In this document: positions 7,893-17,347 of the stretch, piece by piece
Numbering within the stretch: position 1 is the stretch's first letter
Layout: each line of letters opens with the position of its first letter
Origin: Thiobacillus thioparus DSM 505
GTDB lineage: Bacteria; Pseudomonadota; Gammaproteobacteria; Burkholderiales; Thiobacillaceae
NCBI RefSeq assembly: GCF_000373385.1
Contig: NZ_KB891332.1
Coordinates: 1-63,554, forward strand
DNA: 63,554 bases
Reading direction: 5' to 3'
Translations under genes and position numbers: made by a program
Notes under the pieces: generated by a model
Told to the model about the DNA's origin: nothing
The model's input: the letters and a program-made list of their open reading frames with translations, nothing else
The model's database searches: none

Positions 7893-8921
7893 ATGAAAAT
7901 TAAAATCATCCTGCTCATCGCCGCAGTCGTCGCCGTGCTTGTCGGCGTCGGCTGGTTCTGCAACGAAGAGGGGCCGCCGCAGAATGAACTGACCCTGCAC
8001 GGCAACGTGGACATCCGTCAGGTCGAACTGGCTTTCAACGCCAGCGGCCGCATCGTCCAGGTCCTGGCGCAGGAAGGGACGCGTGTGAAAGCCGGGCAAT
8101 TGCTGGCCAGCCTGGACACCGAGCGGCTGCGCCTCTCGCGCCAGCAGGCCGAGGCGCAAGTAGCCGTCCAGCGCCAGGTGGTGGCGCGCTACCTGGCGGG
8201 TTCCCGTCCGGAGGAAATCCGCCAGGCGCGCGCGCAGCGCGACGCGGCCCGGGTGGCCGTGGCGGACGCCCAGGCCTATTACCAGCGCCAGGCTGACCTG
8301 GTGGCTCGCAACTTCATCTCGCAGCAGCAGGCGGACAGCGCCCGTTTCGCCCTCGACAAGGCGCGCGACCAGTTGAAGGCGGCCGAGGAAACGCTGCGTC
8401 TGGCCGAACTCGGTCCGCGCAAGGAGGACATTGCGGCGGCGAAGGCGACCCTCGCTGCCGACGAGGCAACCGTGGCCGTGCTGCAGCGCGACCTCGACGA
8501 AGGCGAACTGCACGCGCCGTCCGACGGCGTGATCCAGAACCGCATCCTGGAACCGGGCGACATGGCCTCGCCGCAGAAACCGGTGTTCACCCTGGCGCTG
8601 ACCGATCCGGTCTGGGTGCGCACCTGGCTGGCCGAACCCCAACTCGGCCGCGTGCCGGTGGGCGCGCGGGCCTGGGTACAGACCGACAGCCACCCGGACA
8701 AGCGCTACCGCGCCTGGGTCGGCTATGTCTCGCCGAGCGCCGAGTTCACCCCCAAGTCGGTCGAGACCACCGAAATCCGTTCCAGCCTGGTCTACCAGAC
8801 CCGCGTGTTCGTCTGCGAAGGGCAGAGCGAACTGCGCCTGGGCATGCCTGCCACGGTGACGATTCCGCTCGACCAGGCACCGCCGGCGCAGGGCGTCGCC
8901 CCTTGCGCGGACGGCAAGTAG
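7893..8921 (+). CDS. HlyD/YhiI-type periplasmic adaptor protein
   Basis: A 342-residue membrane-fusion protein. It has one N-terminal membrane anchor (residues 5-22), a lipoyl/barrel-sandwich half around residues 35-75 (the GRIVQVLAQEGTRVKAGQLLASLD segment), a long coiled-coil hairpin at about 85-200, the second lipoyl half (LHAPSDGVIQNR) and a beta-barrel. It would link an inner-membrane ABC transporter to an outer-membrane channel. The ATG at 7893 has GAAGGA seven bases upstream. Directly downstream are an ABC ATPase and two permeases, as in the E. coli yhiI-rbbA-yhhJ group. Substrate unknown; a TolC partner is not encoded here. Confidence 0.85.
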   Translation: MKIKIILLIAAVVAVLVGVGWFCNEEGPPQNELTLHGNVDIRQVELAFNASGRIVQVLAQEGTRVKAGQLLASLDTERLRLSRQQAEAQVAVQRQVVARYLAGSRPEEIRQARAQRDAARVAVADAQAYYQRQADLVARNFISQQQADSARFALDKARDQLKAAEETLRLAELGPRKEDIAAAKATLAADEATVAVLQRDLDEGELHAPSDGVIQNRILEPGDMASPQKPVFTLALTDPVWVRTWLAEPQLGRVPVGARAWVQTDSHPDKRYRAWVGYVSPSAEFTPKSVETTEIRSSLVYQTRVFVCEGQSELRLGMPATVTIPLDQAPPAQGVAPCADGK

Positions 8922-8932
8922 GCGGCGCCGTC

Positions 8933-10696
8933 ATGGACGACGCGCCGATCCTGGAGGCGGTTGACCTGACCCGGTCCTTCGCTTCCGGCCACCAGCGCAC
9001 CCAGGCGCTGGATGGCGTGAGTTTCGCCATCCGCCCCGGCGTGGTGACCGGGCTGATCGGGCCGGACGGGGCGGGCAAGACCACCCTCATGCGCCTAGCG
9101 GCCGGGCTGCTGGTTCCCGACGCCGGCCGCATCCGCGCACTCGGCATGGACTCCACCCGCGAGTCCCTCGCGGTGCAGGCCGCGCTCGGCTACATGCCGC
9201 AGCGCTTCGGCCTGTACGAGGATCTCAGCGTGCAGGAAAACCTCGACCTCTACGCCGACCTGCAGGGCGTACCCCATACGGCACGCGCCGAACGCTACGA
9301 CGAACTGATGCACATGACCGGCCTCGGCCCCTTCACCCGCCGCCTGGCCGGGCGCCTGTCCGGCGGCATGAAGCAGAAACTCGGCCTGGCCTGCACCCTG
9401 GTACGGGCGCCGCGCCTGCTGCTGCTGGACGAACCCACCGTGGGAGTGGACCCGGTATCGCGTCGCGAACTGTGGAGCATCGTCGACCGCCTGGTGAAGA
9501 ACGAAGGCATGAGCGTGCTGCTGTCCACCGCCTATCTGGACGAAGCGGAACGCTGCCAGGCCGTGATCCTGCTCGACCGGGGGAAGATCCTCGACCAGGG
9601 CCCGCCGGCGACGATCAGCGCGCGCATGACGGGAAGAACCTGGGCCGTCAGCGTCGCCGGACAGCGCCCGCGCGACCTGCAGGCCGGGCTGACGGGCCAG
9701 CCTGGCGTGGTAGACGCCCTGGTCCAGGGCGACCACGTGCGCCTGGTGACGCAGACGGCTGACGATCCAGCGCAGCTGATCCGGCTGCCCGGCCTGCAGG
9801 ACGCCCGCATCGAGGCGGTGCCGCCGCGTTTCGAGGACGGCTTCATCGATCTGCTGCATACCCGCAACGACCCAATGGCCGCCCCGCATGGCGTACCCCG
9901 CGTCGACACGCTGCCGCAACGCGCCGATGCGGGCGATACGCCGGTCATCCAGGTGGACGGCCTGCGCCGCCGCTTCGGCAATTTCTGGGCGGTGGACGGG
10001 ATCAGCTTCGAGGTGCGTCGCGGCGAGATTTTCGGCCTCCTGGGCGCCAACGGCGCCGGCAAGTCCACCACCTTCCGCATGCTCTGCGGCCTCCTGCCTG
10101 CCAGCGCCGGCACCCTGCGCGTGGCCGGCCTCGACCTGCGCCATGCGGCGTCCACGGCACGCGGCCGCATCGGCTACATGTCGCAGAAATTCTCCCTCTA
10201 TGGCAACCTGAGCGTGGCGCAGAACCTCGATTTCTTCGCCAGCGCCTACGGCCTGACGGGCACGATGCGCGAGACACGACGGGACTGGGCGCTGACCGAA
10301 TTCGAGTTGTCGCCCTACGCCGAACGGCTTTCCGCCGACCTCTCGCTCGGCTACAAGCAGCGCCTGGCGATGGCCTGCGCGCTGATGCACCAGCCGGAGA
10401 TCCTGTTCCTCGACGAACCGACCTCGGGCGTCGACCCGCTGGCCCGGCGCGAGTTCTGGCTACGCATCAACGCGCTCGCCCGCGCCGGCGTGACGGTGCT
10501 GGTGACCACCCATTTCATGGAGGAGGCGGAATACTGTGACCGCCTGGCCATCATGGCCGCCGGCCGCATCCTCGCGATGGACGAACCGGCCGCCATCAAG
10601 GCCGGCGCCCGCACGCCCGAGCAACCCGAGCCCAGCATGGAAGACGCCTTCATCCGGCTGGTGGAAGCCGCCGGTGCGGCGAAGGAAGCAGCATGA
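8933..10696 (+). CDS. Double ABC ATPase of an ABC-2 efflux system
   Basis: A 587-residue protein made of two fused ABC ATPase domains. Domain 1 has Walker A GPDGAGKTT, signature LSGGMKQKLGLA and Walker B LLLLDEPTVGVDP. A linker of about 100 residues follows. Domain 2 has Walker A GANGAGKST, signature LSLGYKQRLAMA (LSGGQ with Leu at the third position) and Walker B ILFLDEPTSGVDP. This resembles the ATPase half of RbbA/YhiH, but the membrane part is encoded by separate genes here. Its stop overlaps the next start (ATGA). It would energise export through the two ABC-2 permeases. Confidence 0.9.
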   Translation: MDDAPILEAVDLTRSFASGHQRTQALDGVSFAIRPGVVTGLIGPDGAGKTTLMRLAAGLLVPDAGRIRALGMDSTRESLAVQAALGYMPQRFGLYEDLSVQENLDLYADLQGVPHTARAERYDELMHMTGLGPFTRRLAGRLSGGMKQKLGLACTLVRAPRLLLLDEPTVGVDPVSRRELWSIVDRLVKNEGMSVLLSTAYLDEAERCQAVILLDRGKILDQGPPATISARMTGRTWAVSVAGQRPRDLQAGLTGQPGVVDALVQGDHVRLVTQTADDPAQLIRLPGLQDARIEAVPPRFEDGFIDLLHTRNDPMAAPHGVPRVDTLPQRADAGDTPVIQVDGLRRRFGNFWAVDGISFEVRRGEIFGLLGANGAGKSTTFRMLCGLLPASAGTLRVAGLDLRHAASTARGRIGYMSQKFSLYGNLSVAQNLDFFASAYGLTGTMRETRRDWALTEFELSPYAERLSADLSLGYKQRLAMACALMHQPEILFLDEPTSGVDPLARREFWLRINALARAGVTVLVTTHFMEEAEYCDRLAIMAAGRILAMDEPAAIKAGARTPEQPEPSMEDAFIRLVEAAGAAKEAA

Positions 10697-11841
10697 GCGT
10701 CGCGCGGAAACGCCCTCTGCGCGGCGGCGGCCTGATGCGGCTGAAAGGCCTGGTGCACAAGGAATTCCTGCAGATCGTGCGCGACCCGAGCAGTATCGCC
10801 ATCGCCTTCGTCATGCCGATTTTCCTGCTGGTGCTGTTCGGCTACGGGGTGTCGCTCGATGCCGACCACGTCCCGGTGGCCCTGGTGGCGGAGGCCCCTT
10901 CGCCGGATACGGCGGATTTCTTCGCCAGCCTGGAGAGCAGCCATTATTTCGCTCCGTTGCATGCCCGCACGCTTGCCGCGGCGGAGCAGGCGCTACGCGA
11001 AGGCCGGGTGAACGCCATCGTGCATCTGCGCGCCAACTTCGCCGAGCAACTGCGGCGATCCGACGGCGCCCCCATTCAGGTCATCGTCAACGGCGTCGAC
11101 GCCAACACCGCACGGCTCACCCAGGGCTATATCGAGGGCGCCTGGGGCAACTGGCTGGCACGCCGTGCCACAGGCCAGGGACAGGCGCTGGCCACGCCGG
11201 TGCAGCTGGAGCAGCGGGTGTGGTTCAACAGCGAACTGCGCAGCCGCAACTATCTGGTGCCGGGCCTGGTGGCCATCATCATGACCCTGATCGGCACCCT
11301 GCTCACCGCCCTGGTGATGGCCCGGGAATGGGAGCGCGGCACCCTGGAAGCGCTGCTGGTGACACCGGCCAGCATGACCGAAATCCTGCTGGGCAAGATC
11401 ATCGCCTACTTCGTGCTGGGCACCGGCGGCATGCTGCTGACCGTGGGCCTTGCAGTGGGGCTGTTCGGCGTGCCGCTGCGCGGCGCGTTCTGGCTGCTGT
11501 GGGTGTGCGCCTCGCTGTTCCTGCTCGCGGCCCTGGGCATGGGCCTGGCCATCTCTGCGGTGGCCCGCAACCAGTTCGTGGCGGGGCAGGTCGCCATCAT
11601 CGGCACCTTCCTGCCCGCCTTCCTGCTGTCCGGTTTCATCTTCGACATCGACAGCATGCCGGCCGTGGTCCAGGGCATCACCCACGTCATCGTCGCGCGC
11701 TATTTCGTGTCCATCGTGCAGACCCTGTTCCTCGCCGGCGACGTCTGGTCGGTGGTGCTGCCCAATGCCCTGGCCCTGCTGCTCATGGCGGCAATCTTCC
11801 TCGGCATCACCTGGCGCAAATCCCGAAAGCGACTCGAATGA
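10693..11841 (+). CDS. ABC-2 type permease, first subunit (YhhJ-like)
   Basis: A 382-residue ABC-2 permease. After the membrane-proximal start (LKGLVHKEFLQIVRDP) and a first helix around residues 35-53 there is a large extracytoplasmic domain, then five to six helices from about residue 190 to the end. The motif MAREWERGTLEALLVTP precedes the helices as in YhhJ and YbhS/YbhR permeases. It is coupled to the ATPase gene by ATGA. With the following paralogue it would form the transmembrane heterodimer. Confidence 0.88.
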   Translation: MSVARKRPLRGGGLMRLKGLVHKEFLQIVRDPSSIAIAFVMPIFLLVLFGYGVSLDADHVPVALVAEAPSPDTADFFASLESSHYFAPLHARTLAAAEQALREGRVNAIVHLRANFAEQLRRSDGAPIQVIVNGVDANTARLTQGYIEGAWGNWLARRATGQGQALATPVQLEQRVWFNSELRSRNYLVPGLVAIIMTLIGTLLTALVMAREWERGTLEALLVTPASMTEILLGKIIAYFVLGTGGMLLTVGLAVGLFGVPLRGAFWLLWVCASLFLLAALGMGLAISAVARNQFVAGQVAIIGTFLPAFLLSGFIFDIDSMPAVVQGITHVIVARYFVSIVQTLFLAGDVWSVVLPNALALLLMAAIFLGITWRKSRKRLE

Positions 11842-11854
11842 CAGGGCACGCGAC

Positions 11855-12964
11855 ATGCTGATCCGCCTGCTGGCGCTCATCCACAAGGAATTCCTGGCCC
11901 TGCTCAAGGATCCCCGCAGCCGCATGGTGCTGATCGTGCCGCCGATGATCCAGTTGCTGGTGTTCGGTTACGCCGCCACTTTCGACCTCAAGGACATTTC
12001 CTACGCCCTCTACAACGAGGATCGCGGCACGGCTTCGCGCGAGTTGGTGGCGGCATTCGACGGCGCGCCCGCTTTCCACCGTGTGTCCACCCTGCATGCC
12101 GAAGGCGAGATCGCGCCGCTGGTGGACAAGCGGGCTGTGCTGGTGGTGCTCCACATCGGTCCGCGCTTCAGCGCCGACTTGCAATCGCGCGGCAGCGCAC
12201 CGGTGCAGGTCATCGTCGACGGCCGCAACTCCAATACCGCCATGATCGCCCTGAACTACGTACGCGCCATCGTGGACGACTTCAACCGGGCATGGATCGC
12301 CGCGCACGGCCTGCCAGCCCCGCCGGCCCGCCTGGAAACGCGGGCCTGGTTCAATCCCAACCTGGAAAGCCGCTGGTTCTTCATCCCCGGCATCATCGGC
12401 ATGCTCACCCTGGTGACCACCATGCTGGTGACGGCGCTGACCGTGGCACGCGAGCGGGAACAGGGTACCTTCGACCAGCTGCTGGTGACGCCGCTGCGGC
12501 CCGGCGAGATCCTGCTGGGCAAGGCGTTGCCGGGATTCATTATCGGCATGGTGCAGGGCACGGCGATCCTGCTCATCGCCACGCTGTGGTTCAAGGTTCC
12601 GCTGCTGGGCAGTCTGTCCGCGCTCTACGCCGGACTGGCGCTGTTCCTGCTATCCGGGGTGGGAGCCGGACTGCTCATTTCCTCGCTGGCGGTGACCCAG
12701 CAGCAAGGTCTGCTGGGCGCCTTCCTGTTCATGGTGCCGGCGGTGATCCTGTCCGGCTTCGCGACGCCCATCGCCAACATGCCGACGGTCGTGCAGACGA
12801 TCACGCTGATCGACCCGCTGCGTTATTTTCTGGTGATCCTGCGCAAGGTGTTCCTGGAGGGCGCAGGCTTCGACGTGCTGACCGGCCAGCTATGGCCCAT
12901 GGCGGTGATTGGCCTGGTGTCGCTGAGCCTCGCGAGTTGGCTGTTCCGGCACCGCCTGTACTAG
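11855..12964 (+). CDS. ABC-2 type permease, second subunit
   Basis: A 369-residue paralogue of the preceding permease, with the same layout: LLALIHKEFLALLKDPRS start, one helix, a large periplasmic loop, then a membrane part with VAREREQGTFDQLLVTPLRPGEILLGK. Start at 11855, 13 bases after the previous stop. It ends the operon, 15 bases from the convergent c-di-GMP gene. Both permeases carry a HKEF motif near the N terminus, which is common in this family. Confidence 0.88.
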   Translation: MLIRLLALIHKEFLALLKDPRSRMVLIVPPMIQLLVFGYAATFDLKDISYALYNEDRGTASRELVAAFDGAPAFHRVSTLHAEGEIAPLVDKRAVLVVLHIGPRFSADLQSRGSAPVQVIVDGRNSNTAMIALNYVRAIVDDFNRAWIAAHGLPAPPARLETRAWFNPNLESRWFFIPGIIGMLTLVTTMLVTALTVAREREQGTFDQLLVTPLRPGEILLGKALPGFIIGMVQGTAILLIATLWFKVPLLGSLSALYAGLALFLLSGVGAGLLISSLAVTQQQGLLGAFLFMVPAVILSGFATPIANMPTVVQTITLIDPLRYFLVILRKVFLEGAGFDVLTGQLWPMAVIGLVSLSLASWLFRHRLY

Positions 12965-12979
12965 GTCCGCATCCCGGAA

Positions 12980-15187
12980 TCAACCCGCGATCTGATGCTG
13001 CGCCTGCGCAAAGCCCCGCGCATGCCGGCCCAGCAGGGTGGTGGCTTCATGGCTGGACATGGCGGCACTGTAGTAATACCCCTGCACTTCGTGGCATTGC
13101 ATCTGCTGCAGGCTGGCACGCTGGGCCTCGGTTTCGACCCCCTCGGCGACGACGTTCAGATTCATGCCGCGCCCCATGGCGATCATGGCGTTCACGATGG
13201 ACATGTTCTCTTCCCGCTCGAGGTCCTGCACGAAGGACTGGTCGATCTTCAGTGTGTGGATCGGGAAGCGCGAAAGATATTTGAACGAACTGTAGCCGGT
13301 GCCGAAGTCGTCGATGGCCAGCCGGATGCCCGAAGCGGAGAGCCGGCCGAGTTTGATCGCGTTGGCCTCGAAGTCGCGCATCAGCAGGCTCTCGGTGATT
13401 TCCAGCTCCATCTGGTGGCCGTCCAGCGAATACACCTGGATGGCACGCATGACGCTGTCGACGAAATCGGGGTTCTCGAGCTGGCGCGCCGAGATGTTCA
13501 CCGACAGGCGCACCGGCGGCAACCCGGCCTTGCGCCAGTCGGCCATCTGCGCGCTGGCCTGGCGCAGCACCCAGTCGCCGATCGGCACGATGACGCCGGA
13601 CTCCTCGGCCACCGGGATGAAGTCGGCGGGCGTCAGCAGGCCGCGCTGCGGATGCCACCAGCGCAGCATGGCTTCGAACCCGCGCACCTCGCCGGTCGTG
13701 GTGTCGACCTGCGGCTGATAGAACAGCACGAATTCGTTGCGCGCCAGTGCACGGCGCAGGTCGGCCTCGATCTGCATGCGCTCGGAGTAGGGCGCCTGCA
13801 TGCCGGATTCCCAGAACTGGAGGCGACTGCGGCCCTGCGATTTGGCCTGGTACATGGCGATTTCCGCCTGGCGAATCAGGCTGTCGATCATGTCGCCATC
13901 TTCCGGCGCGACGCAGGCGCCGATGCTGACCGAGATATAGATCTCATGGCCCTTGACGTACACCGGCTTGGACAGCACCTGGATGATCTTGCGGCAGATG
14001 TGCTCGACGTCGCTGCGCGACACCAGGGTGGGCAACAGCACGGCGAATTCGTCGCCGCCCAGACGCGCCAGCGTGTCGCCCTCGCGCAGACACTGGCGCA
14101 GGCGCGCACCGACTGCAAGCAGCAGTTCGTCGCCGATGGTGTGGCCGAGCGAATCGTTGATCACCTTGAAATGGTCGAGGTCGAGGCTCAGCACCGCCAG
14201 CGGTTTCTGGTTGCGCTTGGCCTGCGCCAGCATGAGCCCGAGATGGTCGCGGAACAGCGCGCGGTTGGGCAGGCCGGTGAGCAGGTCGTGATAGGCCTGG
14301 TAGTGCACGGTTTCCTCGGCCTGCTTGCGCTCGGTGACGTCCTTGGCGACGCCGTAGCTGCCGATGAAGCGTTTCTCGAACGGACTCGCCTCTTCGTCGT
14401 ACATGCCGGTCGCGGTGAGCTCGACCGACTTGCAGCGGCCGTTCATCAGGCGCGGGCGGCGCAATCCGGGATTGCACTTGAGGCGGATTTCGGTGTTGCG
14501 CGCGCTGCGGTCGCCAGCCCGGCGCTCGTTGAACACGTGTTCGGCTCGTGCGATGTCGTCCTCGTGGATGACCAGGCTGTAATGCTGGCCCAGCAGTTCC
14601 TCGCTGCGATAGCCAAGCAGGCTTTCGACGCGGTCGTTGACGAAGGTGAAACGGCCGTCGCAATCCAGCGTGTAGATGAAGTCGGGCGAACTGTTGACCA
14701 GGAAGCGATGCCACTTCTCCGACTGCTGCAGGCGCTGCAGGATGTGGTTGTTTTCCTTTTCCAGCCGTCGTCGCGTCAGCGTATTGTCGATGCGCCGCAG
14801 CAGTTCCTCGGGTTCGTAGGGCTTGCGCACGAAATCGGCGGCGCCACCGCGCAGCGCGCGGATCGCCGCGTCGATGGTGCTGTCGCCCGACACCACGATC
14901 ACCGGCGTATCGGCGCTGCGGTCGGCGACGAAGCGCAGTACCTCGTTGCCGTTGAGATCCGGCATGCCGAGGTCGAGCAGGATGGCGTCGAACTGCTGCT
15001 TGCCGATGGCGATCAGCGCGTCGCAACCGCCGTTGGCGGTCACCACGTCGTAATCACGGGTGGCCAGCAAGCGCGTCAACCCCTCCAGAATCAGCGGCTC
15101 GTCGTCCACCACCAGAAGGCGTGGGCGCACCGGAAACGTGCTGACCGTACTGCGTGGCGGGGAGGATTCGATGGGATCGTCTGACAC
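12980..15187 (-). CDS. Response regulator with PAS, GGDEF and EAL domains
   Basis: A 735-residue cyclic-di-GMP protein. Order: receiver domain (residues 22-135, phosphoacceptor D72, conserved Lys in VRKPYEP), PAS domain (about 155-290), GGDEF (about 295-455) and EAL (about 470-725). GGDEF is intact at 377-381 with an RxxD inhibitory site REGD at 368-371. In the EAL domain the signature is EAM (505-507), the glutamate being kept; DDFGTGYS (626-633), LKIDQSFV and AEGVE are present, so phosphodiesterase activity is possible. The sensor kinase gene ends 22 bases upstream, so this is probably its partner. Which activity dominates cannot be read from sequence. Confidence 0.92.
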   Translation of the reverse strand: MSDDPIESSPPRSTVSTFPVRPRLLVVDDEPLILEGLTRLLATRDYDVVTANGGCDALIAIGKQQFDAILLDLGMPDLNGNEVLRFVADRSADTPVIVVSGDSTIDAAIRALRGGAADFVRKPYEPEELLRRIDNTLTRRRLEKENNHILQRLQQSEKWHRFLVNSSPDFIYTLDCDGRFTFVNDRVESLLGYRSEELLGQHYSLVIHEDDIARAEHVFNERRAGDRSARNTEIRLKCNPGLRRPRLMNGRCKSVELTATGMYDEEASPFEKRFIGSYGVAKDVTERKQAEETVHYQAYHDLLTGLPNRALFRDHLGLMLAQAKRNQKPLAVLSLDLDHFKVINDSLGHTIGDELLLAVGARLRQCLREGDTLARLGGDEFAVLLPTLVSRSDVEHICRKIIQVLSKPVYVKGHEIYISVSIGACVAPEDGDMIDSLIRQAEIAMYQAKSQGRSRLQFWESGMQAPYSERMQIEADLRRALARNEFVLFYQPQVDTTTGEVRGFEAMLRWWHPQRGLLTPADFIPVAEESGVIVPIGDWVLRQASAQMADWRKAGLPPVRLSVNISARQLENPDFVDSVMRAIQVYSLDGHQMELEITESLLMRDFEANAIKLGRLSASGIRLAIDDFGTGYSSFKYLSRFPIHTLKIDQSFVQDLEREENMSIVNAMIAMGRGMNLNVVAEGVETEAQRASLQQMQCHEVQGYYYSAAMSSHEATTLLGRHARGFAQAQHQIAG

Positions 15188-15209
15188 GTGTGTTCTCCTT
15201 GAGCGCGGG

Positions 15210-17195
15210 TTACATAGACCCGTAGCGTGTTGTTGTGAGCGGGGCCTGGCCGTTTTGCAAAGTCGGCAGGCGGATCAGGAAACGGGTTCCCTGCGGTGTA
15301 CTGGTGCAGCTGAGCTGGCCGTTCAGACGCTCGACCAGGCTGCGGCTGATGGTCAGTCCGAGGCCGGCATGGTCGCCGCCCTTTTCGCTGATCACCGGTT
15401 CGAACAAATGCGACGCGACGGCGGCCGGCAGGCCGGGGCCGGTATCGGCCACTTCGATTTCGATCTGACGCTGGCCGTCGGCCGCAACCAGCCGCGTGAT
15501 GAATTTGAGATGGCCGCCCGTATGCATGGCCTCGACTGCGTTCTTGGCGAGGTTGAACAACACCTGCTTCAGCAGGTCCTTTTGCAGCGGCATCGGCGGC
15601 ACGTCAGGGTTGAGGTCGATCTGCACGTTGACCTTGTTCGGCGCGAACAGGGTGCCGAGGGCCATGCGCACCAGTTCGGAGACCACGCTGTTGACCGACA
15701 CCAGTTCGAGCGACGCGGCAGGCACCGCGATTTCTTCGGCCAGCGTAATGCCGCGCACGATACGCGCCACCCGTTCGATTTCGTCGCTGATGATGCCCAG
15801 GTCGCGCTGCACGGCCGAATCCGCACCCAGGCGCTCGGACAACAGGTTGACGTAATTGCGCATGATGGTGAGCGGGTTGGCCACCTCATGAACGGCCCGC
15901 CGCACCCGGTCGCGCGGAATATCGTCGCTCTGTGCGGCGGGCACAACGGACGGCGGGGCGGCGGGCGGGGCGGCAGCCGGCACGACGGCCGGTCGCAACA
16001 CTTCGCTGCATTCAGTCAGGGTAAACCGCCACAGCGGCGACAGTCCCAGACCGGGCAGGGCATCGCCTGCCACCAGCACACCCATCTGACCATCGTGCAA
16101 TGCCAGCGGTTGGCACAGAAAGCGCGCCACGCCCAGCAAACGAGCGATCTGTTCGTCGACCAGCGCGGCATCTGCCTCGCCGCGTTCGAACTGCTGGGGC
16201 GCGCTGCGTGCCAGCGCGCGAGGCAGCGCGGAGTGGCCGTCATCCGGAGGGATCGCCAGCGCCCGCAAACCGGCTCCCGCCGGAATCAGCGTGGTCAATC
16301 GCAGAGTGCCGTCGACCCCGGGGGCGAAGAGACAGGTATGTTCGATCCCGAACAGAGCGCGCAGGCTGTCCTGCAACAGCCCGAAAGTCTGGCTGGACGA
16401 CCCGTCCGACTGGCGGAAGTGCCCATGCAGCGCGGACTGGGCCGCCTGGGCGGCATACAGGCGGGCGAGGCGGTCGAATCCGCCGCTGGCCGACTGCGCC
16501 ACGGCATCGACCAGCCCGAAGCGCTGCGCCAGCTGGCGTACCTGAACCTGGCTGTCGGCCAGCAGTTGAGCGGCTTCGCCCGCGCCCATCTGCAAGGCGG
16601 CGAGCGCGGCCCGCACATCCACGCTGTCCACCGCATCGGCACGCGTCGCCAGCTGATAGGCCAGTTGGACGATGCGCACCAGCGGATGGGCGGCGCGCCC
16701 GCGCGCCAGCGGTTCGGCGTGATAGCGCACCGCATCGGCCAGCCAGCCGTCGGTGTCGAGCGCCTCCAGCCAGTCGGCCGCATGGGCCGGCGGCATGATG
16801 TCCGTGTCGAGATAGTCCGCCAGATTGTGAGCGAGGCCGGCCGTCCAGGCGGCCTCGGCATCCACCGCGCCCGACCGCACGCCCAGGGCCTGCGCCAGAT
16901 GCGCCACCCCGATCGACTGCCGCCAGCGGCCCACATAGCTCACCTGCGCCGCGCCCGTCGCAACTGGCGCGGCCAATAGCAGTGCGCGCAGCAGGTCCGG
17001 CTGCGCGCAGAAATCGACCGGCAGCAATAGCAATCGCAGCGCCAATACGGGATCACAGCGCACGCAGGCGGCGAACTCCGCCTGCGCGGCCTCGCCTCGC
17101 ATCAGGAGCTCCAGCGCCTCGGCCACCACGCCGGGGGCGCACTGACATGCTGTTAGCCCCGATTTCTTTAGTAAATTATTCGGAAGTTCTCCCAT
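15210..17195 (-). CDS. HDOD-like sensor histidine kinase
   Basis: A 661-residue soluble kinase with no membrane helices. Residues 10-230 resemble an HDOD domain, about 260-400 looks GAF-like, and the kinase core follows: phosphoacceptor H436 in VHEVANPLTIMRN, N box NLAKNAVEAM, G1 box DTGPGLP and G2 box GLGLTIS. The next gene, 22 bases downstream, encodes a receiver-GGDEF-EAL protein, giving a two-gene signalling operon. The input signal is unknown. The start MGELPNNLLK lies in an AT-rich promoter-like region shared with pbpG. Confidence 0.85.
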   Translation of the reverse strand: MGELPNNLLKKSGLTACQCAPGVVAEALELLMRGEAAQAEFAACVRCDPVLALRLLLLPVDFCAQPDLLRALLLAAPVATGAAQVSYVGRWRQSIGVAHLAQALGVRSGAVDAEAAWTAGLAHNLADYLDTDIMPPAHAADWLEALDTDGWLADAVRYHAEPLARGRAAHPLVRIVQLAYQLATRADAVDSVDVRAALAALQMGAGEAAQLLADSQVQVRQLAQRFGLVDAVAQSASGGFDRLARLYAAQAAQSALHGHFRQSDGSSSQTFGLLQDSLRALFGIEHTCLFAPGVDGTLRLTTLIPAGAGLRALAIPPDDGHSALPRALARSAPQQFERGEADAALVDEQIARLLGVARFLCQPLALHDGQMGVLVAGDALPGLGLSPLWRFTLTECSEVLRPAVVPAAAPPAAPPSVVPAAQSDDIPRDRVRRAVHEVANPLTIMRNYVNLLSERLGADSAVQRDLGIISDEIERVARIVRGITLAEEIAVPAASLELVSVNSVVSELVRMALGTLFAPNKVNVQIDLNPDVPPMPLQKDLLKQVLFNLAKNAVEAMHTGGHLKFITRLVAADGQRQIEIEVADTGPGLPAAVASHLFEPVISEKGGDHAGLGLTISRSLVERLNGQLSCTSTPQGTRFLIRLPTLQNGQAPLTTTRYGSM

Positions 17196-17284
17196 GTCAT
17201 TGCTATATATAATAAATTTTGTTACACCGTCAATCTAGGACTTAAAATAATTGGGCAGGCGCCCCGAACTGTTGTTTTCAAGTT

Positions 17285-17313
17285 TTGGTCTGCATGTCCG
17301 TAATTCGCTATAG
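17285..17313 (+). promoter_or_regulatory. Possible sigma-70 promoter for pbpG
   Basis: TTGGTC at 17285-17290 and CTATAG at 17308-17313 are 17 bases apart in an AT-rich stretch, about 35 bases before the gene start. This is a consensus match only. Confidence 0.35.
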
Positions 17314-17347
17314 CTGTTATATTTTCGTCACCCTTCTTTAAAGCAGA

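Noticed and set aside
13000..15184. Long plus-strand frame antisense to the GGDEF-EAL gene
   Set aside because: Long antisense frames are common in GC-rich DNA; the product is His/Arg/Val-rich without any family motif.
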